This document shows, piece after piece, positions 42,501-49,002 of a stretch of 53,609 nt of DNA; position 1 is the first letter of the stretch, and the number at the start of each line of letters is the position of its first letter. The notes beneath the pieces are model-generated. The model saw only the letters and a list, made by a program, of their open reading frames with translations, made no database searches and was not told the origin of the DNA. The stretch comes from Candidatus Obscuribacter sp. (GTDB lineage Bacteria > Cyanobacteriota > Vampirovibrionia > Obscuribacterales > Obscuribacteraceae), in NCBI GenBank assembly GCA_021772155.1, contig JADYXS010000542.1, positions 1 to 53,609 of the forward strand. The letters are read 5' to 3'. Both the position numbers and the translations under genes were made by a program.

Positions 42501-42639
42501 GAAGAAACTGATCGGCGGTGGAGGGTGAGGGGGGGGCCGCTGGTTCGGTGCGAAAGTCGATGGAAATGGGCTTCACTACGGGTTCTGGCGTAGTCGCGTC
42601 ATTCTCTTGACGGATTTCCGGTGCCGCTATATCGCTCAT
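36577..42639 (-). CDS. Giant HEAT / metalloprotease / phosphothreonine-lyase-like protein
   Basis: A 2020-aa protein without a signal peptide. ATG 42639 has GGAG at good spacing; the frame opens at 42669. Layout: an acidic, Pro-rich N terminus; HEAT-like helices (about 60-200); long helical segments; Ala-rich membrane-compatible stretches (about 766-822, 891-927, 993-1015); further helical repeats; and a gluzincin-type H1470-E-L-T-H1474. A later EEVESFEVG may hold the third zinc ligand. The C-terminal domain (about 1700-1960) has K1766-L-H1768, K1801, R1815, Y1831-V-K1833, R1869 and R1876. These align with the catalytic and phosphate-binding residues of SpvC/OspF phosphothreonine lyases (K104, H106, K136, R148, Y158, K160, R213, R220 as I recall). 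The related lyase domain of LanL/LanKC enzymes is the alternative. An effector or toxin role is inferred. Confidence 0.8.
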   Translation of the reverse strand: MSDIAAPEIRQENDATTPEPVVKPISIDFRTEPAAPPSPSTADQFLPGLTIIECGDKGNSGTEPAFTLEADDRSNLALLAQNGNDAALRILQDTAPNRPDSVLASVLTTMKTNPEFAPAVQAAALRSYTEGTDAPFLSLISDAAQVDSTFRNDLKEFVAETLQTGTAQDRASAMRIMAAVAQHWNSEDLDLVFSNLSAVDVELFKEFLPQDQRDDFEQLLAADGQPTWNNPLLPAEQDERLPGEALGGSDRESYPSDSQTAEQHLRDVLQVARDNLTVQKETEGEADTPLQLIDIPARALTDSSYLSFTSPGLFEPQAKPVETVFERMGATTSGAASQARIAFAETTYGSQTLLAVEQRVAMFNALPADIRRELSGSEQQIDRQQVAGKLLNGTLTSADEQLGFLLDEECPLEERMQALREEATARMHSTEVGLVQLNQSRESAYETLDELTRNGPGFVARMEEVALFPLSSGLRVPQYAREQAEMVADYTAQTEAYDHQVSLIVSDAQRLAQLELAQDAGVYTRLNQADDTVTADYFAVAMASKHGSEQMQTVTPEIYSQLTAPDGALSRLHDAGLARHQQLPEYSADENQRYAQALSTLSAITPDDGASLDLPAYRQQALEVLDQEAAHIRLYHGEFVNAGQLSAQVAVDLAEVTKLFQTGMEGAKFDAFSAEARERVESIRHLFVEMGPNQVLQLQTHLDSLRAAEEAATDGPTKMELQSRRVALEQTIELFDPNSETRKALDPVLDMVKGRTFDADDFGNLLRENGPEIAVAIAAAAAAIAAATAAATIVATTLGIGTPAAVALLAATAGSISAATAQVAGVQVTREVLHVVNHNIADTGLGRYEQQSHLMEWADAHGADFQQLFGADSLNEAVSAEVKLVESFLGDVVGPLAMEVAVSSLIMLATAGVVKLSSSAIRAIAPGAMRSALAGPQAAQLAQAVTKSPEAKHFLRSWLVDSGHEGLEEAVSMVGEEGADAALSAMGMDGSAASVLVSLTIAMANGKVGGAANNDIPKINGHNEISVNTEALGMYVEQLRADGHTVVEGADGTVIVTPFDNPEAQVIIKAAEPAADWQSRLNGLAQSNDLQQLASFATEVPDLQLANKAVDLIAYQHAPEMMGVLREIAEGDSYATSAALQWLYLDADGSNPADAQHLEFVQERIRSGSFMDMWNRGLVDPEIAIGIAERGVDGYVEQVSHSLSDPDALAGFYNLVFKNKRGDEPAGGNPDMTSAGRRLALRHMVETDPAGATDTLLKLARSSNDADLRQDAVDALYDKWTHEADLTNTPVLAADRLQRFVDNARTPWENVSADSANPSLLHDDYTQLGAELEAQQVELFEHIEDAKITGVAEASMTFHNDADMRRLLKGHPQLLSRYEAIRAEEAVHTEMRQELDGILEARAKQLEEAAEQLCHELGIPPIQIKFFERLAHSNKSGQYDGGTNTTWLLESQALSASVVPGADLIDILAHELTHAEQDALRIRHLADDLHITEAATPEQRSELAARYKEATGDELDPAYMDAVIELRRGEPLWPEQEARAAGLLEREQTDQGRVQGLRQELAMLTDDTPLEVFLGEGYGEKDLVLQRLGTDKMPADLADAIGNLRATRRPSPEHREARAEFIATYRNHLQTALRAESGPAYGRYRASKEEVESFEVGRRAGFFAEHQPSQSVTDRTYEESHNVGQVRRTNDVVEMRPAMRFGEDILDVAVEQRQVTVNGHDVVISTPTNALSNRRDITIDGRTIELRASNSWMMSNGHSDSNSQVKLHITALDRMDCASVQVEMLPLLEALRLEGLVDVYKTFDFNYIDRSFGGRFAPGPTGQGCKSFTVYVKPEHIQEVARIIDDRLLETRLSLDPETDTNTVGDYTRGDLASGRVTLERDSWAAGEIIRGDLRTCGAVLDQQLVDALRTRYATNADGTFSRDTLFEIENGLGIYEAQLRYDTMGRLTFSDLNNDAHQFWTKHNVYVQEGGADRQTGLLTGRQAMYRLYDEFGLDPVEVAVENAANGIVTLSAEPPMRR

Positions 42640-42858
42640 AGACTTCTCCAGTCCCGCATCAACGTGCACGTGACCTTCGAAATCGGCGCCCCCTGACTCG
42701 GGGGCTCGGATTACTCGGATTCTACTTCTCTTGCGGGTGATGTCAAGTTATCGCATCCGTATGACGTGGCTATGACTGGTACGAAGTTTCGAATTTATGG
42801 TCATACAGCTGCGATGGAATCGCTCCATGGCGTGACAAGGAAAAGTTTCCTTTAGCTT

Positions 42859-43767
42859 TCAGTGTTTTGTATCGAGCTCGTGGAGCCTCTTCATCCATTC
42901 AATGGCACGAGGAGTCTTCTTCCAAATGTGACCAGAACGCGAGAAGTATTTAAACGCTTGTTGAATTTCGCTATCCCCCACTGCGCCTGAATTTTTCTTC
43001 GGCGGTTTGCGGGCATCAGTCAGAAATCCGACGACGTAAGGATTTTGCCCCAATGCCGGATATAGTTCATCCGCCGCAACGTCGTTGTCCCCGAACTTCT
43101 TATAGGCACACAACGCCCTCGAGTACATAATGTGTACGCTGAAATCTTCTTCGAATTTTCCCAAAAGCATCTCCGCTTCTTCCAAGCGTTCGTTGTCGAT
43201 CAAAAGTGGAATGACGTAGTATCGAACTTTTTGATCGTCCGACGGGTCAAAGCGCAACAGTTCAAGCCACTGTTCGACGGCCAGATCAAGTTGTCCGACT
43301 TCTTCCAACGTATTGGCGTAACCTATCAAGGCTCGAATATACGGGTAAGCTTCCAGTAACCAGAAGCGAAGACTCGCCCCCTGAGTTGTCTTCTCGCTTA
43401 GTCTGCCGCGACTGACTTCGATTGCCTTGCCGAATAATTCGTTCTTTTCTAAAACCGTTTCCGCCTCATCTTGGGCGAATGTGATGGACGCGTCGGGGCA
43501 GTCTGGAGAGATGTTAAAGGCATGCTGTGCTAGTTCGAGGCGCTTCTTTCGCAATGGTTCTTTCGCTGCCGATTTCATAACGATGTGCGCAAGTTCGATA
43601 GGCGGCATGTTTGCCACTCCTGCGAGGAGAAATCCAAGCGAATTTGCCCGATAGTATTCACGCGCATCGTCTGAAGGCAAAAATCCGTGCTCGCTCAGAA
43701 TTTGGCGCTCCTTCGCGGAGCTGATTTGCGCCATGTTTGGGACCGGCGGGCGGTGTTGTTTAGACAT
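42859..43767 (-). CDS. TPR protein (ST7-like)
   Basis: A 302-aa cytosolic helical-repeat protein. ANSLGFLLAGVANMPPIELA, LAQHAFNISPDCPDASITFA, YANTLEEVGQLDLAVEQWLE and LLIDNERLEEAEMLLGKFEE are TPR-type helices in the arrangement of ST7-like proteins. The start ATG 43767 has GGAG nine bases upstream; the frame opens at 43830 without a ribosome site. The function is unknown, probably protein binding. It is on the same strand as the giant gene, 219 bases upstream of it, and could be expressed with it. Confidence 0.82.
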   Translation of the reverse strand: MSKQHRPPVPNMAQISSAKERQILSEHGFLPSDDAREYYRANSLGFLLAGVANMPPIELAHIVMKSAAKEPLRKKRLELAQHAFNISPDCPDASITFAQDEAETVLEKNELFGKAIEVSRGRLSEKTTQGASLRFWLLEAYPYIRALIGYANTLEEVGQLDLAVEQWLELLRFDPSDDQKVRYYVIPLLIDNERLEEAEMLLGKFEEDFSVHIMYSRALCAYKKFGDNDVAADELYPALGQNPYVVGFLTDARKPPKKNSGAVGDSEIQQAFKYFSRSGHIWKKTPRAIEWMKRLHELDTKH

Positions 43768-44083
43768 GGTGCTGTTCTCCAGAAAGAGCATAAAGCTATG
43801 TCCTGCACGGGCGGAATTGTACCATGACAAGGGCTTCGTAGAGTCACGTTCGTGACCGAAACCGAACAGTTATCAGTTTCGTTTTAAGGTTCATAGTGTT
43901 CCTTGAAGCTGCGGTAAATGGTCATTGATATTGCAAAGGAGTAATTTAAAAGGCTTGTGCTTACCATACAAGGAGGTCTATTCTCTGTCAGGTACGCGCG
44001 TGGGTTGCTCCCTGCTTCAGTGCTGATCCGTATCCAGACTGACTGCGGAAAAAGGTTGGCTTGTAGATCATGATGATGCTTGG
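43768..44083. other. Divergent intergenic region with a short palindrome
   Basis: No gene-like frame is seen in these 316 bases between the TPR gene (minus) and the HAD gene (plus). A perfect palindrome GTCACG-TT-CGTGAC occurs at 43843-43856, about 75 bases upstream of the TPR gene, and may be a regulator site. A strong AAGGAGG near 43970 is not followed by a usable start. Confidence 0.4.
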
Positions 44084-44728
44084 ATGAAATATCGCACCCT
44101 TCTATTTGACTTCGACGGAACTTTGTCTCCTACGCTGGATTACTGGTTCAGCAGTTTCAGACGCGCTCTTGTGAGACTGGGCATCCAAGCGTCTGATGAT
44201 GAAATTTTCGAAAAGTGTTTCTACAAAGACGATGCCGAGATCGGTCCTGCATTCGGTTTCGACTCGTGCGCCACGTTTTGGAAGTACACTTTTGAAGCGT
44301 TGAATGAAGAGTTCGCGACTGCGGAAATGTTTGGTGGCGTTGACGACGTGCTCGCGCACTGTGAACGGGCTGGAATTTCGGTTGGATTAGTGACGTCAGG
44401 TGAGCGCGCCATCGTCGAACCAGCGTTGCACAACTTCGGAGTCCATCATCACTTTAATGTCACAATCACCGCGAACGATACCACTCACTTTAAGCCACAT
44501 CCAGAACCTGTCCTCAAAGCTTTGGCTGCGATCAACGCGGACCCCAAAAGTACATTGTTTATTGGAGATCACATCGTCGACGTTATCGCAGGCAAAGCGG
44601 CTGGGACTGACACAGCGATTTTCTTTACCGATGGCCATAGCCGATTCCATAAGTTAGACGAACTGAAAACATCAGGGCCAACGTTCATTTTTTCCGACTA
44701 TCGTGAGCTGCTGGCTAAACTAGTTTGA
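44084..44728 (+). CDS. HAD-family hydrolase (phosphoglycolate-phosphatase-like)
   Basis: A 214-aa soluble phosphatase of HAD subfamily IA. Motif I is LFDFDGTLSPT (nucleophile Asp9, acid/base Asp11). Motif II is VGLVTSGER, motif III is HFKPHPEPVLKAL (Lys), and motif IV is LFIGDHIVDVIAGKAAG (acidic pair). A helical cap lies between motifs I and II. Relatives act on phosphoglycolate, sugar phosphates or pyrophosphate; the substrate is not predictable. ATG 44084 has no strong ribosome site. It is a single gene converging on the pseudo-receiver gene. Confidence 0.9.
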   Translation: MKYRTLLFDFDGTLSPTLDYWFSSFRRALVRLGIQASDDEIFEKCFYKDDAEIGPAFGFDSCATFWKYTFEALNEEFATAEMFGGVDDVLAHCERAGISVGLVTSGERAIVEPALHNFGVHHHFNVTITANDTTHFKPHPEPVLKALAAINADPKSTLFIGDHIVDVIAGKAAGTDTAIFFTDGHSRFHKLDELKTSGPTFIFSDYRELLAKLV

Positions 44729-44877
44729 TGAAACAGTGCCGGGTGAGAAAGCTTCTTGAAATGAAGTGGCAAAAGCCCAATTGTACGTGATGGACAATGG
44801 TTGATTGGCGGGTCGGCATAAAATCATGCATCACGATACGCGAAAGCGACGCGCATTAGCGGTTTCGGGAATCATGA

Positions 44878-45372
44878 CTAGCCTTTTCTTTTGCTTTCCA
44901 GCCTGCTTTTCTCCATCAGGGGCACTCGGGGCAACAACTTTTTGATCTCTGCAATCAGCTGGGCGGCATCGAATTCAGGCATACTCACGAACGCATCGGC
45001 ACCGAGTAAGCGGCAGGCTCTTTCTGTTGAGTCGTTTAACTGACCGCCAATAGGACCGGGCGCCAGAGATAGTGTCATGAACATCGAATCTTTATGGAGC
45101 GGGTTGGCTCTCAACCGTTTCAAGAATTCAAACATGGATTCATCTTCCAAATGGGCCGCGCAAACGATCACATCGGCATGGTTTGTGCCGTCTAAAAAAC
45201 GGAATGCTTCTTGTATCGTGGTAGCGGGTACAACCGAGTGCCCAGCGTCCTTACAGGCGGTTTTGAGCTGATCAACATGCTCGGGGGTATCCATTATCAG
45301 GATGCGAAAAGTATGTTTAGCAGCCAGCTTGTCTTCGCCGGTTGCTTCCTCAACTTTAGGTTCATTAGTCAT
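44878..45372 (-). CDS. Degenerate receiver (CheY-like) protein lacking the phospho-Asp
   Basis: A 164-aa protein: a 20-residue acidic N-terminal tail, then a CheY-like alpha/beta domain (FRILIMDTPEHVDQLKTACK, HADVIVCAAHLEDESMFEFL, LLGADAFVSMPEF, AELIAEIKKLLP-like end). The strand that normally ends in the phosphoacceptor Asp reads VIVCAAHL, and the acidic pair at the end of strand 1 is not normal. It is probably a pseudo-receiver working without phosphorylation. ATG 45372 has GGAGG six bases upstream. A fragment of a paralogue lies at 15447-15545, and a different receiver fragment lies just upstream (45512-45763). Confidence 0.75.
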   Translation of the reverse strand: MTNEPKVEEATGEDKLAAKHTFRILIMDTPEHVDQLKTACKDAGHSVVPATTIQEAFRFLDGTNHADVIVCAAHLEDESMFEFLKRLRANPLHKDSMFMTLSLAPGPIGGQLNDSTERACRLLGADAFVSMPEFDAAQLIAEIKKLLPRVPLMEKSRLESKRKG

Positions 45373-45511
45373 TTGCGCCTCCAATGTGGTTGTCAGGGGG
45401 GCGAGCGAATGGCAAATTATAAATCGCAGACAACCTTGCAATACAACGGCTACCAGTCTTTAACTTATCGACTGTCTAGCCTGCCAAGGGTTCCCGATAT
45501 TATCGAGGTTA

Positions 45512-45763
45512 TTAGGATTCTCGCGAACAAAGGCGCACCCAATGGTCGGAGCCATTTGTTGGAGTGCAATCATTCTTGAGCCCTAAAGATGGGCTCAAAG
45601 ATCCAATCGGGTCCCGACATTTGTGAATCACCGGCGTGCGCCTGCCCGACTCCAATTCAGTCCGCCGGAGTCGCCTGGTGCACTCGTAACAGTCTATTCC
45701 GGGTAGCGTCGTATCCATGAGCACTGCTGCGTATTTAGCAATGCTCAGTTGCTGTTGCATCAT
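45512..45763 (-). pseudogene. Truncated receiver-domain gene
   Basis: The first half of this frame reads YAAVLMDTTLPGIDCYECTR and then RLRRTELESGRRTPVI. This is the central part of a receiver domain with the phosphoacceptor Asp in LMDTTLPG, typical of hybrid-kinase receivers. It starts near the middle of the domain and after PVI loses all similarity (HKCRDPIGS...). The missing first strands and last third mean it is a fragment. Confidence 0.6.
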
Positions 45764-45816
45764 TGATCGGCCGTCTCTTTAAAAATCCGGTCCCCGATTT
45801 GCTATATGCTGAGAGC

Positions 45817-46074
45817 ATGAACAAGTCAAATGACGAGGCAAAGAAGCTCAGGCTGAAGACAGGAATGGGGTTCTTCATCATCGGATGCATCGCGCCATTT
45901 TTCGCGCCGTTGGTTTTCTTTCTCAACATACCCCAAGAGTGGCGCGTCGGCATTGCGGCCGCTTTGGTACTTGGGCTACCGGAAATCTTATGGATAGTCG
46001 CAGGTGTATTGATGGGCAAGGAAGCTATCACTGCACTGAAAGATCGCCGGAAGTTTTGGAAGAAGCGCGAGTGA
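45817..46074 (+). CDS. Small two-helix membrane protein (transporter-suffix type)
   Basis: An 85-aa protein with two membrane helices (about 17-38 and 43-65) and a basic C terminus (DRRKFWKKRE). MGFFIIGCIAPFFAPLVFFL, then LPEILWIVAGVLMGKEAI resembles the transporter-suffix-domain proteins, whose C-terminal GKEAIxxxK motif recurs. The frame is open from 45763, but ATG 45817 starts the acidic-basic leader NKSNDEAKKLR and has GAGAG nearby. Function unknown. Confidence 0.7.
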   Translation: MNKSNDEAKKLRLKTGMGFFIIGCIAPFFAPLVFFLNIPQEWRVGIAAALVLGLPEILWIVAGVLMGKEAITALKDRRKFWKKRE

Positions 46075-46468
46075 AAACTCCACCGGCATGGATTAAGAGT
46101 AGGCGAGGCTGGCATCAAGTTTCCAGTTTACCCGCACATGCTGAGGCGCCGTTGCACAGCGCGCTGACTATGTAGCACCAACTGCGGTGGCATAGCTTCA
46201 ATCGGCACTTGCTGAAACCGCGACGTCTGTTTTCAGCCCTTGTTGGAGTAGCGTATGGAAAAAGCCGCGACACATGCGTTAGCGGCGTGCAAAAGAGCTG
46301 GCTCCCAGTGCAGTTAGAACGATTGTGTTTATAGTGAGCGATATTTCATTCGTCCGAAACAGGCTGAGCCCTGAGCTCTAGCTGGCGGAACTCGTATGCT
46401 CAATAGAAATGCAGACGCTTTTTGGCAACTTATGAGCAATAATGAGTTGTATGACTCGCTCATGTATC
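46075..46468. other. Intergenic region upstream of the metal-efflux locus
   Basis: Nearly 400 bases with no supported gene. It should contain the promoter of the Cys-rich gene and metal-efflux operon. I looked for a MerR-type dyad like that at 53496-53526 and did not find one here. Confidence 0.4.
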
Positions 46469-46876
46469 ATGAAAGCATATGCCGTCCTTCTGGCAATCCT
46501 ATTTTTGGGGTTCGCCGTATCGCAGTATGCGTGCGCCTGTCCATCCATGGTTGGGCAGCCGAAAATTGCTGCCACTCAAGAAAAGCATGAGCATTCTTGC
46601 TGTGAAAGTGAATCTGTCGATGAAAGCTCTGCGTCCGTTTGGGATCTCAACAACGACTGCTGCTGTGGTGCCAAGGTACAGGCTGCAGATTTTCTAGAAA
46701 CGCAACCAGTCCCTGGGATAGTGCCAGTTGAGCTGGTGGCGCAAGGGCAGCATCGGCTAGCTAATAACCTTTTAGTATCCGTGCCGGGGGGGCTCACGAT
46801 TGATCGGCCGCGTGGCCCGCCTGATCGAAGTTCGAAAGAACCGATTTACATACTCTGGCGAAGTCTTTTAATTTAG
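46469..46876 (+). CDS. Secreted Cys/His-rich protein
   Basis: A 135-aa protein with a signal-like N terminus (MKAYAVLLAILFLGFAVSQY). It is followed by ACACPSM, KHEHSCCESES and NDCCCGAK: seven Cys and two His in a short region that could bind soft metals. The remainder is unremarkable. The frame opens 27 bases earlier, but ATG 46469 begins the hydrophobic leader. No ribosome site stands out. It lies 68 bases before the outer-membrane-factor remnant of the heavy-metal RND operon, so a periplasmic metal-binding role is a reasonable inference. Family not recognised. Confidence 0.6.
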   Translation: MKAYAVLLAILFLGFAVSQYACACPSMVGQPKIAATQEKHEHSCCESESVDESSASVWDLNNDCCCGAKVQAADFLETQPVPGIVPVELVAQGQHRLANNLLVSVPGGLTIDRPRGPPDRSSKEPIYILWRSLLI

Positions 46877-46944
46877 ATCCTGACGCAAAACCTGGGCTTT
46901 GAGCTGCTCTTGCAACTCTATGGTTTTCGTTAGGAGTTCTTGCA

Positions 46945-47486
46945 TTGAATCTAAATTGCTCGACCGGCACCGTATGGGGTGCAGGTACAATTTGGGCATT
47001 TCAGGCTATAGCTTTTGCTCTAGTCCAAGTTTTCAATGTGCAAGCCGTATTTGCGCAACCGGGTAACGGGCCTGTCCCGAACTACTCGTTTCAGCAAGCC
47101 ATGGACCGGGCTCTTTCCGATAACCCGGCTTTAGCGGCCACACGAGCTCGACTGGGCATTAGTGACGCTGAAATCAGAGCCGCGGGGTTCCATCCTAATC
47201 CGTCATTTTTGATGAGCTATACGCCTGCTGAGGACTTGTATCGCTTAGGCGTGCAGCAGACCATCCAGTTGGGCTTCAAAAGAGAGCGCCGAATATCGCT
47301 TGCGCGCGCACAGCGCGATGTCGTCAGAGCCGACATAAATGTCGCTGTTTTGGACCTGCGTGCTCAATTACGGCGCGAACAGACATCTCAAGAGAACCGC
47401 ATAGCAGGCAAGGCTATTTGCAGGGACTTGCTGATTATCAAAACGCAATTACCGATCTCGAACGAGCAGTGGGAACTATCCTATGA
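46945..47486 (+). pseudogene. Heavy-metal RND outer-membrane factor (CzcC-like) with the middle deleted
   Basis: The 5' part starts at 46945 (TTG-type start) with a leader, then SFQQAMDRALSDNPALAATR, GFHPNPSFLMSY and GVQQTIQLGFKRERRISLAR, the first TolC/CzcC repeat up to about residue 150. From about 47380 this frame reads nonsense to a stop at 47541. In another phase the DNA reads GYLQGLADYQNAITDLERAV and GTIL, the C-terminal end of CzcC-type proteins, with a TGA (47484-47486) that overlaps the ATG of the adaptor gene. About 270 residues between are missing. The operon junction to the next gene survives intact. The product cannot form the usual channel. Confidence 0.75.
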
Positions 47487-48997
47487 AAGCAAAATTATTA
47501 GTCCTAATTGTTACGACCTTCAATGTCCTTCTGGCAAATAGTGCCGCTGCCCATGAAGGACACAATGCCGCATTCAGTACCTCAAGTGGTACCAGTACAG
47601 CCAAAACTGTTGTGGTAGCTCCAGAAGGTCAGGCGGCAATTGGTATCAAGACACAGGTTGTCCAGGCTGGGTCAATAGAGAACACGATTCGCGCCACCGG
47701 TCGCGTTGAACCTGCGGAGAACAGCGCCTTCGATATCAATCCACCGGCACCTGGTGTGGTGCGCCAGGTTTTTGTGAAGCAGGGAGATTCCGTGGCGGTT
47801 GGGTCTCCACTGGCAATTTTACACAGTGTTGAAATAGCCACAACGTTAACGCAGTTACTGCAGGAGCGGGCTCGCATGCAAGGCGAGATTACGCGATTGA
47901 AGACTAAGGCGACTGCCGACGTGACCAGGACCCGCACGCAATTCGCTCGAGACATTGCTGTGCAACAGAAGGAGGTCGACATAACTCGGATTGATTTCCA
48001 ACGAGAAGAGCAACTTCTAAAAGAAGGCCTGACTGCCCGCAAAGACTATTACGACGCAAAAAACGCGTGCGAGACAGCTCAAGTAAAGCTTGGTGCGTTG
48101 AAGAAACAAGTAATCCAAGAAGTCGGTTCGCTGCAGAAGCAGGTTGCATCAGACGTTGCGTCTTTGCAAACGCAGATGAACCTGAGCACCGACGCCGTGC
48201 GCAAACAGCTATCTGTTATGGGGCTGGCTGCTGGCGCTTTCAACAGCGCAGTCGCCCGCAACCAAGTTGTTGCCGAGATACCACTAACTTCGCCAGTTGC
48301 TGGAGTTGTCACCTTTCGGGATATCACTGCTGGAGAGGTAGTTGATACCACTAAGAAGATTTTTTCTGTCGTCAGCTTGGGACAAGTCTGGGTTGTTATC
48401 GACGTTTTCCAGGATCAGGTTCAAAACCTCAAACTAGGGCAGCAAGTCCGAATCACGACTCCGGATAATCGCCAGATCACCGGCTCGATTTCCGTTATTG
48501 GCTCGGTCGTAGATCCAGCCAAGCGAACTTTGCCCGTTCGTATCGTTGTGTCAAACACTCACGGAAGTTTGCGCCCCGGTACTTTTGTTACCGCAGACAT
48601 TGTCACCGCTAAAGGTGGTTCTAAAGTGGTTGTGCCGGCCAGTGCTGTTATCGAAGAAAGTGGAAAGCCAATAGTCTTTGTCCAGAATGGAAACAACTTC
48701 CAACCGGTGATCGTTGCGCTCGGGACTCGCAGTTTCGATCAGGTCGAGATTCGCAGCGGTCTGTTTAGCGGTGACCGTGTCGTCATCACCGGAGCACGGC
48801 AACTGTATTCTCAGAGTCTACTGAATGCGCAGGCGCAAGCAGCTACCCATGAACCAAAGTCCACAACTGCAGCTCCTGCAGGCAATCCGCTTTCACTGTT
48901 ACCGGGCATTTTGATTGGCATATCAATTACATCTTTGATTGCTCTTGTAGCGTGGCTTTTGCTGCGCAAGAGAATCAAATTCGCGAAAGTGAAGTAG
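47483..48997 (+). CDS. Heavy-metal RND adaptor (CzcB/CusB-like)
   Basis: A 504-aa periplasmic adaptor. After a signal peptide (MKAKLLVLIVTTFNVLLANS) comes HEGH, a probable metal-binding His motif. Then follow IRATGRVEPAENSAFDINPP, the lipoyl-like PGVVRQVFVKQGD, a long coiled-coil hairpin (about 120-240), LTSPVAGVVTFRDITAGEVV and the beta-barrel QNLKLGQQVRITTPD. Unusually the C terminus has a hydrophobic helix (LPGILIGISITSLIALVAWL) ending in basic residues, a likely second membrane anchor. ATG 47483 overlaps the stop of the CzcC-like remnant. It acts with the pump encoded five bases downstream. Confidence 0.92.
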   Translation: MKAKLLVLIVTTFNVLLANSAAAHEGHNAAFSTSSGTSTAKTVVVAPEGQAAIGIKTQVVQAGSIENTIRATGRVEPAENSAFDINPPAPGVVRQVFVKQGDSVAVGSPLAILHSVEIATTLTQLLQERARMQGEITRLKTKATADVTRTRTQFARDIAVQQKEVDITRIDFQREEQLLKEGLTARKDYYDAKNACETAQVKLGALKKQVIQEVGSLQKQVASDVASLQTQMNLSTDAVRKQLSVMGLAAGAFNSAVARNQVVAEIPLTSPVAGVVTFRDITAGEVVDTTKKIFSVVSLGQVWVVIDVFQDQVQNLKLGQQVRITTPDNRQITGSISVIGSVVDPAKRTLPVRIVVSNTHGSLRPGTFVTADIVTAKGGSKVVVPASAVIEESGKPIVFVQNGNNFQPVIVALGTRSFDQVEIRSGLFSGDRVVITGARQLYSQSLLNAQAQAATHEPKSTTAAPAGNPLSLLPGILIGISITSLIALVAWLLLRKRIKFAKVK

Positions 48998-49002
48998 CGA
49001 CG

